This document shows, piece after piece, positions 17,846 through 26,254 of a stretch of DNA of 38,558 nucleotides. How positions within the stretch are numbered: position 1 is the stretch's first letter; the number at the start of each line of letters is the position of its first letter. Source of the DNA: an uncultured Candidatus Poseidoniales archaeon (lineage in GTDB: Archaea; Thermoplasmatota; Poseidoniia; Poseidoniales; Thalassarchaeaceae). Location of the stretch: assembly GCA_902514485.1 (NCBI GenBank), contig CABXQY010000004.1, positions 1 to 38,558 of the forward strand, read 5' to 3'. The notes under the pieces were generated by a model that saw nothing but the letters and a program-made list of their open reading frames with translations, ran no database searches and was not told the origin of the DNA. Position numbers and translations under genes: made by a program.

Positions 17846-18547
17846 TTAATTTTTAGGCGATTGGCGCCTTACAGAATCTGCAAACTCTTCGATAATATGC
17901 CTTTCAATTAAATGTATTATTTCACATATAGTTGATTTGGAAATACCTGCTACCTTTGCTAAATCAGTAAGAGTGATTCGCCTAGGAGTCTCATAATATC
18001 CTTTTGAAACAGCCAAATCAAAGATTTCACGTTGACGAATTGTCAATAGTCGAGACTCATTTTCTTTGAACAGGGAGTGTACTCGATGAGGCATGTCTGA
18101 ATTTTTCAACGAGTTGACAAGATCTTTTACACGATTATGATCTGTGATAAATTCCCATTCTACCCAACCATCCCTTACCATAAATGGAGTTTGGGGAATA
18201 ACCTCGGCTTTCATTAGAGGTTTCAGAAACCCTCCACCTCTTCGAGCTATTTTTAGTGTCATTTCAACACTATTTTCTTTTTTATCGGTAACATTAACTT
18301 CATCGATGCTAGAATGAACATTTAGATATTCGAGAAACTCATCTATATTAGAAACTGAAGATTGACTTGATGCAACAACTGTACTCAATCCTTTTCCACT
18401 AGGTAAAGGCATGTGTTCGTCCACGCGAATTGTAACATCATGGCGTTCCCTAGTAATATCGCCCGCCCAGTGCCCATTTGGCAATCTTATCGATATTAGT
18501 AAATGTTGCATCTCAGTATTTTTATAATCCATTATTACAATCTCCAA
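17846..18547 (-). CDS. HTH-10 / bacterioopsin-activator (Bat)-like transcriptional regulator
   Basis: C-terminal LLTIRQREIFDLAVSKGYYETPRRITLTDLAKVAGISKSTICEIIHLIERHIIEEF is the canonical HTH-10 arrangement. Confidence 0.88.
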   Translation of the reverse strand: MEIVIMDYKNTEMQHLLISIRLPNGHWAGDITRERHDVTIRVDEHMPLPSGKGLSTVVASSQSSVSNIDEFLEYLNVHSSIDEVNVTDKKENSVEMTLKIARRGGGFLKPLMKAEVIPQTPFMVRDGWVEWEFITDHNRVKDLVNSLKNSDMPHRVHSLFKENESRLLTIRQREIFDLAVSKGYYETPRRITLTDLAKVAGISKSTICEIIHLIERHIIEEFADSVRRQSPKN

Positions 18548-18675
18548 TTAACATTACTTATGCGAATTAATGTAGGCGGAGGGTTTGAGAAAATAATAAT
18601 GATGACATTAAAACCCAACTGCGAATATCGTTCTCAAACGGTCCTCCAAAACTAGCAGAGAAGATGTAACCAATA

Positions 18676-20880
18676 TTACTCTTCCCGAACATGTTCGGTT
18701 TTAATATCTGATTTGGAAGATTTAGCAGGAGCCACGATAGGCAGTTCTGTCCAATTGCTGCGAGGGGGCGGAGATGTAGTGAGCCACTCAAAAGTATGCC
18801 CATTCCAAGGGTTATTTCCTGCTTTCTCGCCATTTTTCATACTTCGAACAAAGTTCCAGAAGAATATCATCTGACCTAAAAATACTATCAATGAGCCAAG
18901 CGTAGCCAGTAATTGTTGATCGGCCCAACCAGCCGATTCTTGATACACGTAAATCCTTCTTGGCATATCCCAAAGGCCGAATAATGGAATGAATGTCAAG
19001 TTAATCCCTACAAAAGTAAACCAAAAATGCCACCAGCCTAATTTTTCATCCAATAGCCGGCCGAATATTTTAGGATACCAATAGTAAATACCGCCCAAAG
19101 TCATTACAGCAACTGATCCTAAAGTATAATGGAAATGTGCGACTAAAAAGTAGGTTCCACGAAGTTGGATATCCATTGCTACACTGGAGAGATATACTCC
19201 TGTAATGCCTCCAACTAGGAAAATCCCTATCGCACCCATGACAAAAACAAGTGGAAGCTTCGTAAAGTCTGGCTTTGATTTGTAGAATGTTGCAATTAAA
19301 CTCAAATAAATTAATGCGAAAGGCACTGATATAAGTTCTGTACCTATTGACTCTATTTTTCTGAATGTAGGATCAATTCCTGTAATAAACATATGATGTG
19401 CCCAAACAAGTACGCTGAGTAATGAAGCGACCATAAGGGCATAAAGAATCGTATTACGACCATATAAATGCCTCCTAACAAATGTAGGAACTACTTCCAT
19501 TGCCATCCCAAGCCCAGGTAACAGAACAACATATACTTCAGGGTGTCCGAAAAACCAAAAGATATGCAGCCACCATGTTGTTCCATCTATACTAGGGTCG
19601 AAGAACATAGTAGAAAATACTCTATCTCCGACAAGCATCAGTACTGCAGATAATAATGCAGGGAAGACCGCTAACATCAGTATAACGGTAAACAACATAT
19701 TCCATGTATACATTGGCATATCCCACATTTTCATACTTGAAATGCGATGATTTCCTATCGTAACTAAGAAATTGATGGTCGAAACCGTAACTGATATGAT
19801 TAGTAATACTAAGCCTGCACCAGCGAGAGAGATACCGGACCCTGGGCTATATTCAATGCTAGTTAATGGAGAATAAAATGTCCAACCTGCGTCAGCAGCG
19901 CCATCAAAGAAGAAACCTGAAGCAGCGGTTAACCCACCGAGAACCAAGGTCCAGAATGAAAGTGCATTGAGACGAGGGAATGCCATATCTCTCGCACCTA
20001 TTTGCAGAGGTACTATGTAATTAGCAAAAGCAAATGACATTGGAGAAACAGCGAATAGTACCATTACTGCTCCATGCATTGTAACTGCTTGATTGAATAA
20101 ATCACCCGTCATAAAATCATTATCAGGAATGGCCAATTGTAATCTTACGAGTAAGGAAAGTAATAAACCAATTAGTGCAAAAAATATCGTAGCCCATAAG
20201 TAAAGAATTCCAATGTCTTTATGGTTTGTCGTCGTTAACCAATAAGTCAATTCTTTTTTTCCAAAATTTTCATCTCTGTATAATATCAGAATAATATATG
20301 CTAATATCGCAAATATCGAACCGACAATTATTATCCAAGCAGGTTCATCTATGTCGATGACTGAGCCCGAACCAGCATTTTGACCTTTTATTGAAAATAT
20401 CTCTTTGTTCCACATGTCTCCAGAAGAAGAGCCATCACCATTCACTGAGTTAACTAATAGAGTGAAGTCCGTAGAAACTTTATCTGATTCCGGTGCAACC
20501 CATTGTACTAACCATATTCTCTGATTATTTCCTTGATCTGTATGAGTTGCTGCGTTATCAATAATTTGGACGGTTTCTGCCAGAGATATTAGAGTACCTC
20601 GATCTGATTTTAAATTGAAACCTCCAAAGTTTTCTCCGCTTTCTTCGGGCCCTCCAGTAAAACTGATTGTGAAATTATATGACTCGGATGCTATGAATTC
20701 ATTTGGTATTCCTTCGATTGAAATAATTACTTCGTCACTAGCCACAGGACCATGGCAGTTACATCCTGAAGTAACTGCTGCTCCTGAAATACCGGATGGT
20801 AAAGCAGTTAGTTGAGGCGTTATTGCAATTAATAGGCCTATTACGAAAATTACAGCGACAATTTTTCTACTCTTTATCAT
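18676..20880 (-). CDS. coxA: Heme-copper oxidase subunit I with N-terminal Reeler/choice-of-anchor-V-like extracellular domain
   Basis: TTNHKDIGILYLW, FWFFGHPEVYVVLLPGLG, AHHMFITG, GTYFLVAHFHYTL; N-terminal ~190 aa has TSGCNCHG, GGFNLKSDRGTL, VNGDGSSSGD. Confidence 0.95.
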   Translation of the reverse strand: MIKSRKIVAVIFVIGLLIAITPQLTALPSGISGAAVTSGCNCHGPVASDEVIISIEGIPNEFIASESYNFTISFTGGPEESGENFGGFNLKSDRGTLISLAETVQIIDNAATHTDQGNNQRIWLVQWVAPESDKVSTDFTLLVNSVNGDGSSSGDMWNKEIFSIKGQNAGSGSVIDIDEPAWIIIVGSIFAILAYIILILYRDENFGKKELTYWLTTTNHKDIGILYLWATIFFALIGLLLSLLVRLQLAIPDNDFMTGDLFNQAVTMHGAVMVLFAVSPMSFAFANYIVPLQIGARDMAFPRLNALSFWTLVLGGLTAASGFFFDGAADAGWTFYSPLTSIEYSPGSGISLAGAGLVLLIISVTVSTINFLVTIGNHRISSMKMWDMPMYTWNMLFTVILMLAVFPALLSAVLMLVGDRVFSTMFFDPSIDGTTWWLHIFWFFGHPEVYVVLLPGLGMAMEVVPTFVRRHLYGRNTILYALMVASLLSVLVWAHHMFITGIDPTFRKIESIGTELISVPFALIYLSLIATFYKSKPDFTKLPLVFVMGAIGIFLVGGITGVYLSSVAMDIQLRGTYFLVAHFHYTLGSVAVMTLGGIYYWYPKIFGRLLDEKLGWWHFWFTFVGINLTFIPLFGLWDMPRRIYVYQESAGWADQQLLATLGSLIVFLGQMIFFWNFVRSMKNGEKAGNNPWNGHTFEWLTTSPPPRSNWTELPIVAPAKSSKSDIKTEHVREE
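18686..18699. promoter_or_regulatory. Candidate operator, perfect 14-bp palindrome CCGAACATGTTCGG, inside the coxA 3' end and upstream of the HTH-10 gene
   Basis: Minus strand reads CCGAACATGTTCGG-GAAGAG-TAATATTG, the same layout as the RIC, nirK and cox sites; about 140 nt upstream of the regulator start. Confidence 0.45.
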
Positions 20881-21617
20881 AAGTTTTCCTCCGAATTATA
20901 CCAATTACTGAAATCTTCGAGAGACATTACTTCAACCTCACTCATCATTATTGCATGTTCATCGCCGCATAGCTCCGCGCAACGAATTGGAAAAATACCG
21001 ACATCATCCGCTAATATCCAACCATCATTTACTCGACCTGGGATGGCATCAATTTTTATTCGATGATCAGGAAGTGCAAAGGAGTGGAAAACATCACCAG
21101 ATGTGACCTCAAAGATAACCGACACATTTACAGGGATTTTCATCGATTCGCCTGTTGCGCTATTGATAGATGCCCCATTGGGATATTCGTAAATCCAATA
21201 ATATTGGTACCCTGTTACTTCAATTGTGAATGAATCATCGGTAGTTTCAGGATCTTCGAAGAAATTTATTGAATCAAAGGTTGATTCGGAGAGAATTAGT
21301 AAAAATAATGTGACAACGATTGTTATTGCTCCGGCTACTTTTTTATTATCCCTGATTACTGGCAATTCTCCTATCTCCATAGATTCTTCTAAATTATCCT
21401 CAGGAGAAGTTGTAAGAAGGTAAAGGAAGTAAAGATATACAGCGCCACCGATTATTGTTCCTAGTGTCCAATAGAGTGTGAATAAATCATCGTATTTATC
21501 TGCATGTGCACCGGTCCCACCAAGTCCTTGGAACCAATTAAAAATAGAGGCAAATGTTGTCATTAAGAGAATTATTGATATAATAATTAGTCTAAATTGA
21601 TGCTTTTCTACACTCAT
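20877..21617 (-). CDS. coxB: Cytochrome c oxidase subunit II (CuA)
   Basis: YQYYWIYEYPNG, DVFHSFALPDHRIKIDAIPGR, CAELCGDEHAIMM CuA motif. Start likely the internal ATG at 21617 overlapping the coxC stop. Confidence 0.93.
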   Translation of the reverse strand: MSVEKHQFRLIIISIILLMTTFASIFNWFQGLGGTGAHADKYDDLFTLYWTLGTIIGGAVYLYFLYLLTTSPEDNLEESMEIGELPVIRDNKKVAGAITIVVTLFLLILSESTFDSINFFEDPETTDDSFTIEVTGYQYYWIYEYPNGASINSATGESMKIPVNVSVIFEVTSGDVFHSFALPDHRIKIDAIPGRVNDGWILADDVGIFPIRCAELCGDEHAIMMSEVEVMSLEDFSNWYNSEENL

Positions 21618-22414
21618 TAAATTGCCTCCAAGTAAACAATGAAAAACAAAAGTATCCATACCGCATCAACAAAATGCCAATACATTGTAATCGCACGAAA
21701 ACTATCATACCTAGGCCTGTCGTAAAATCCTTTTTTCATAAGTAAAAATACTACACTGAACATTATTATTCCAATCATTACGTGCAAACCATGTAAACCA
21801 GTAAGAGAAAAAAATGCAGTACCATAAGGATGATCTGACCAAATAAATCCTGCGTTATAGTATTCATACATTTGAATTAATAAGAATGATAACCCTAAAC
21901 ATATAGTGGCTAATAGTAACCTCTTAGACATATCATAATCTTCTTCTAAGTGTTTTTCAAGAGATTTATGTGCTGTAAATCCAGATAACAATAGAATCAC
22001 TGTATTAATTGAGACTAATGTCAAATCGTGTTCAACCTCAGGAGGTGGCCAAGATCCACCTACTGCTTCTGACCAGCTGACTGTATGCCAACGTGTCCAG
22101 AACCAATATGCGAAAAAACTCGCAAATATTATTGCTTCAGTAATAATAATCCACAACATAGCCCAAGAAGAATCGTTCCAGGACTCGAAATCATTCTCCT
22201 CTTCCCTATAATTCCAGAGAATCGTTTCTTCATACGTCCATCTATAAATTGCATAAATTAACACGGGCAACCCAATAATTACTAATGGCCAAACTAGTAA
22301 ACCACCTAAACAGAGAGTGATTGCTAATGAAAGAATAATTGGGGCGCTACTATTATGAATCTCTCCTTTACTATTGATATGATCTTCTATCTTCTCAACT
22401 TCCAATCTTTCCAC
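21617..22414 (-). CDS. coxC: Cytochrome c oxidase subunit III
   Basis: ITEAIIFASFFAYWFWTRWH, GLHGLHVMIGIIMF, YWHFVDAVWILLFFIVYL; GTG start at 22414. Confidence 0.93.
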   Translation of the reverse strand: MERLEVEKIEDHINSKGEIHNSSAPIILSLAITLCLGGLLVWPLVIIGLPVLIYAIYRWTYEETILWNYREEENDFESWNDSSWAMLWIIITEAIIFASFFAYWFWTRWHTVSWSEAVGGSWPPPEVEHDLTLVSINTVILLLSGFTAHKSLEKHLEEDYDMSKRLLLATICLGLSFLLIQMYEYYNAGFIWSDHPYGTAFFSLTGLHGLHVMIGIIMFSVVFLLMKKGFYDRPRYDSFRAITMYWHFVDAVWILLFFIVYLEAI

Positions 22415-22453
22415 CTGAGTAAATGGGTTTGAATATACACAATTAATTGAAGC

Positions 22454-22467
22454 ACGAACATATTCGG
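22454..22467 (-). promoter_or_regulatory. Candidate operator CCGAATATGTTCGT upstream of the cox operon
   Basis: Minus strand reads CCGAATATGTTCGT-GCTTC-AATTAATTG, about 40 nt before the coxC start; a second partial site CCGAATATGTATGC lies at 22497-22510. Confidence 0.5.
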
Positions 22468-22506
22468 TGTCAAATGCATTACCTTAAACTAAGCCCCCGA
22501 ATATGT

Positions 22507-23097
22507 ATGCGTTGGCTTGATTTTCGGATTATTGTCCCTTTGGCATCTATATCTCTGGCTCTACTGCTGGCGATATCGCCACTCTTTCTACTTGGTGAAG
22601 CCGATAAACAAATAGATATTACTTCTAGGGATTTGACTGAAGAGCAGATTTTTGAACTTCAAGAACTTGAACTTGCTCGTAACGAAGCAGAGGCTAGGAT
22701 GGGGTTTACAACTATTACTGGGGCTTTTTTATTCGAAGGAGAGTTATATGTCGCCGGTACTTGGGAATCTAAAGGAGTGAAGTTCGGAAGTAAACAAAAT
22801 TATGGAGTAAGAGATTGTTTTGTTGGCAAGATTTCTTTGAATGGAACATTTACTATTATCGAGGTCTTTGGATCGATGGGGAGGGATTCTATTATTGATT
22901 TTGAGCCTATAGATGGGGGATTTCTTGTGAGAGGCTTCTTTCATGGAGACGGGGAATTTAATGAAATGAAAATAGTTTCAGAAAAAGATGAAACTGTATA
23001 TGAAGCTCATTGGCGTGATGGGGAGTGGGATGGCGTATGGGAAATTGAAGAGGAACAATTACAACGAAAATCGAAAAAGATTTGGTGTGGATTTTAA
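22507..23097 (+). CDS. Hypothetical membrane-anchored/secreted protein
   Basis: Divergent from the cox operon. N-terminal signal/TM (FRIIVPLASISLALLLAISPLFLL); likely start at 22507 rather than the track start 22447. Confidence 0.6.
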   Translation: MRWLDFRIIVPLASISLALLLAISPLFLLGEADKQIDITSRDLTEEQIFELQELELARNEAEARMGFTTITGAFLFEGELYVAGTWESKGVKFGSKQNYGVRDCFVGKISLNGTFTIIEVFGSMGRDSIIDFEPIDGGFLVRGFFHGDGEFNEMKIVSEKDETVYEAHWRDGEWDGVWEIEEEQLQRKSKKIWCGF

Positions 23098-23468
23098 GAA
23101 TTTTCAACAATTTCTGCATTACGCATAGAAATTAGGACTGCAAAAGAATGCGCCGCTAACATCATTGCAAGAGGGATATGGGCCCACCCATAAGACCAAT
23201 TGTCCGTCATCAAAAACATTCCAATAACAAGTTCAATTGAAGCTATTCCTGCTACTGCAAAAGAATTTCCAAGTACCGTTTTTTCTTTGATTTCAGATTT
23301 TATCACTACGACAGGTAGTATCAATGCGGCAAAAAATAATAAATATGCTGTGTGCTTATGACCGTAATCATTGCCCATAACCAATTCCCAACCTGCTACT
23401 CCTTGGAAGAGGGTCAAAAAAAGTATTGTTCCTGCTAAAGGTCTGATCAATCTGTACATAATTATCAT
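23094..23468 (-). CDS. Small integral membrane protein, about four TM helices
   Basis: Strongly hydrophobic segments with conserved-looking His/Trp (DYGHKHTAYLLFFAALILP, WAHIPLAMMLAAHSFAVLI). Confidence 0.6.
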   Translation of the reverse strand: MIIMYRLIRPLAGTILFLTLFQGVAGWELVMGNDYGHKHTAYLLFFAALILPVVVIKSEIKEKTVLGNSFAVAGIASIELVIGMFLMTDNWSYGWAHIPLAMMLAAHSFAVLISMRNAEIVENS

Positions 23469-23502
23469 TACTGGCTCTTGATATATATATATCTCTGGAC
23501 TC

Positions 23503-24123
23503 TTAAGAACAGAAATCGTCTAAGACTTTCGGGTATAATTGATGTTCGATTCTTTTGACTCTTTCTTGTAGTTTTTCAACTGTATCTCCTTCGAGAATAG
23601 GTACTTCTTCTTGTGCAATTATTTCTCCCGTGTCTACGCCCTCATCAACTAAATGTACTGTGCAACCAGTTATTTCGGCCCCATCTGCTAATGCATCGCG
23701 ATGTGCGTGCGCTCCAGGATATTTTGGTAACAATGAAGGATGAATATTGATAATTCTTCCTTTCCATTTCTTAACAAAAACTGAGGTTAAAATTCTCATA
23801 TAGCCACTCAAGACTATTAATTCTATTTTTGAATTAATCAATTTTTCATGAATTAAATTTTCGTGTAGCGTTCTTTGTTGGTTTTTATCACTAGAACGAG
23901 GGAGTGGTATTGCTGCAGTCGAAATTTCAAAAATTCCACCATGGTGTAATCCGCCTGCATTTACATTATCTGAAATTATTAATTTTGTAACATGGGGGCA
24001 TTGATTGGATTGCTGATGTTTAAGCAAAGAGAGTAACCCTGAACCACTACCAGAAATTAAAACTGCTATTCTCAAAGGGTCGTCGATTGAGCCTTTTCGA
24101 GGATATGTGTATGGCTCACTCAT
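23503..24123 (-). CDS. purN: Phosphoribosylglycinamide formyltransferase
   Basis: IAVLISGSGSGLLSLL, LSGYMRILTSVFVKKWKGRIINIHPSLLPKYPGAHAHRDALADGAEITGCTVHLVDEGVDTGEIIAQEEVPI. Confidence 0.95.
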   Translation of the reverse strand: MSEPYTYPRKGSIDDPLRIAVLISGSGSGLLSLLKHQQSNQCPHVTKLIISDNVNAGGLHHGGIFEISTAAIPLPRSSDKNQQRTLHENLIHEKLINSKIELIVLSGYMRILTSVFVKKWKGRIINIHPSLLPKYPGAHAHRDALADGAEITGCTVHLVDEGVDTGEIIAQEEVPILEGDTVEKLQERVKRIEHQLYPKVLDDFCS

Positions 24124-24147
24124 ATATATCCGAAAGGGCTAAGTCGC

Positions 24148-24702
24148 TTGAGAGTTTGCTATTATTGTATAGTGTACGACATATTGGTTTATGTCTTAAT
24201 GATATCTCGCAGTTTTGTGGACCGGTTAGAAACCATAGATGAGGTAGTTGAAAAATACTGTGTTTCCAGTAGTCGGTTCAAAAGTAAAATGTATATTGGA
24301 ATCGGGACATTATTTATTATTTTTGCAATAATTGGAGTCTGGATTCCTGGTTGGCCAACTGTTTCTTGGGCGGTCCCTGCAGCATTTTTATTCTCACTAT
24401 CTAGTGAAAACTTGTTTAGAAAAACTTTGACCAATAAATATTTTGGAAAGGCAATTTTCGATTATTATGCAACTGGAAAAACAATACCTAAACATGTAAA
24501 ATATATTATATTCATTATGATTATGTGTATGTCAACCATTTCATCTTATTTTGTTTGGTTTGTTTCCACAAAGGGAGATGGGGCGTGGAGTGATCCCTCA
24601 TCATGGAATGGAGCAGATCCTGGTTTTGGAGCTTTGACCATACTTTTCGTAGGGCTAATTGGACTTTGGTACGTCGGAGTTAAAGTCGATACTAGAGAGT
24701 GA
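24148..24702 (+). CDS. DUF454/YbaN-like membrane protein
   Basis: GIGTLFIIFAIIGVWIPGWPTVSWAVPAAFLFSLSSENLFRKTLTNKYFG. Confidence 0.7.
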   Translation: MRVCYYCIVYDILVYVLMISRSFVDRLETIDEVVEKYCVSSSRFKSKMYIGIGTLFIIFAIIGVWIPGWPTVSWAVPAAFLFSLSSENLFRKTLTNKYFGKAIFDYYATGKTIPKHVKYIIFIMIMCMSTISSYFVWFVSTKGDGAWSDPSSWNGADPGFGALTILFVGLIGLWYVGVKVDTRE

Positions 24703-24757
24703 ATATTCATTTACTCTGTAAACATGACTTCATACGTTAATCAAACTCTGTAACATC

Positions 24758-25273
24758 ATGAAGTTCGTGAAGTTTTACACCTTGGGTCTGGTGTTTCCAT
24801 TGATTGTGTTCTCATTATTAGGAACAAATGTGATTTCTGAAGAGAGTGGAAATGCGATCCAAGAAGAGGAAATTATTATCTCGGTAGATAGCACAAATCT
24901 ACGTTTTTCTCCGGCGGAAGTAACTATTTCTGAAGGAGATACTGTTAGGTTTTTTTGGGATGGGGAATTACTAGCGCACAATGCAGTTGAAGAAAATAAT
25001 CTTTTTGACTCGGGGGAGCCGGAGAGGAATGTAGACTACTCATTCACATTTGAAAAAGGAATGAATGGGACATATGAATTCGTATGCGAACCTCATGAAT
25101 CTGCAAATATGATCGGAAGGATTATCGTAACTCCTGCACCAGTTATTGAAGATAATACGACTGAAGAAGATAATGTGAAGGAAAACTCTGTACCCGGTTT
25201 TTCAGCACTCACATTGATTGGTGCTTTAGTGATTAGTGGTTTGGCGACTAGAGGGGAAATGGGGCGTGTATGA
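24758..25273 (+). CDS. Secreted cupredoxin (plastocyanin/azurin-like) with C-terminal anchor
   Basis: LRFSPAEVTISEGDTVRFFWDGELLAHNAVEE...YEFVCEPHESANMIGRIIV (Cu ligands H, C, H, M); C-terminal SVPGFSALTLIGALVISGL tail. Confidence 0.85.
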   Translation: MKFVKFYTLGLVFPLIVFSLLGTNVISEESGNAIQEEEIIISVDSTNLRFSPAEVTISEGDTVRFFWDGELLAHNAVEENNLFDSGEPERNVDYSFTFEKGMNGTYEFVCEPHESANMIGRIIVTPAPVIEDNTTEEDNVKENSVPGFSALTLIGALVISGLATRGEMGRV

Positions 25274-26042
25274 TGTGGAAGTGCTGAAATTAGACGCCAT
25301 CCCCTCACTAAAAGAAGGACAAATGATCGTGCCTCTATTCACTCTCGATTCACTTCTCTTACCAGGGGATCAAATGATAATGAGAGTTTTTGAGCCGAGA
25401 TATAAACAGATGTTAGATGATATTACACTCAACGATTTGCCTTATGGTCATGTAATGTCAAATCTTTCAATGCCTGAAATAAACGGATGGTCGGTACCAT
25501 ATGATGTAGGCACCCTAGTAGATATTAATGACCTGCAAGAACAGGGCACTAATCTGCTTTATACCGCTAATGGAGGGAAACGCTTTCGTATTCTATCTCT
25601 AATAGAGCCCGCACTAAAACCAGAATCTTTTGATGAAATTTTTCCCTCTGTCGATGAGCTTGTCCAACAGTATGTTGATTCCGCCCCTTCTGGTAAACTC
25701 TACGTTAGAGGGTTGATAGAAATTATTCCAAAATTAGAAGGGGCTATTGAATCGTCTGAGTGGAGTAATTTACTAATGCTGTGGGTATCTTATATCAAAA
25801 ATATTGCTGAAATGAATGAAATGGAAATCAATGAATTTGATATTGATAATGAAGTTAAAAATATGTTTTCGACCCAAGATGATGAATCACTCTGGAAATT
25901 AGCGTCGTTGATTATTGACTCTATAGATACACAAATCAAAGCATTAAATGCAACACATGTAAATGAGCTCTTGAGCATTATAGAATCAAGTATTCAGAAA
26001 AAATTGAATGTGATACGTTCTTTCCGGCAATCAAATGAATAG
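25236..26042 (+). CDS. LON substrate-binding domain-like protein
   Basis: MIVPLFTLDSLLLPGDQMIMRVFEPRYKQMLDDI...YGHVMSN resembles the Lon N-domain (PLFPLxxVLFPGxxxxLxIFEPRYxxM). True start probably within 25266-25323. Confidence 0.7.
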   Translation: MVWRLEGKWGVYDVEVLKLDAIPSLKEGQMIVPLFTLDSLLLPGDQMIMRVFEPRYKQMLDDITLNDLPYGHVMSNLSMPEINGWSVPYDVGTLVDINDLQEQGTNLLYTANGGKRFRILSLIEPALKPESFDEIFPSVDELVQQYVDSAPSGKLYVRGLIEIIPKLEGAIESSEWSNLLMLWVSYIKNIAEMNEMEINEFDIDNEVKNMFSTQDDESLWKLASLIIDSIDTQIKALNATHVNELLSIIESSIQKKLNVIRSFRQSNE

Positions 26043-26254
26043 TGATAATGATGAAATCTAATCCTAAAGATTTAGAAAACATAGAAGTATGTTCTAATTG
26101 TTTTAGTCCACGTATTGTTCCTTACATGGGTTATGAAACTGGGAAACGTTTCATTTGTCAAGACTGTGAACACATAAGTGTAGTGACTATACTTTTTGAA
26201 AATCTAGATTCTCTCGTTAAATTCCTAAGAGAAAAAAGAGATTCTGAGAATTAA
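26042..26254 (+). CDS. Small zinc-ribbon-like protein
   Basis: VCSNCFSPRIVPYMGYETGKRFICQDCEHISVV: CxxC...CxxC. Confidence 0.6.
   Translation: MIMMKSNPKDLENIEVCSNCFSPRIVPYMGYETGKRFICQDCEHISVVTILFENLDSLVKFLREKRDSEN

Noticed and set aside
18567-18833. 88-aa minus-strand ORF at 18567-18833
   Set aside because: Overlaps the coxA 3' end in another frame; no family resemblance. The operator/promoter explanation of this interval is preferred.
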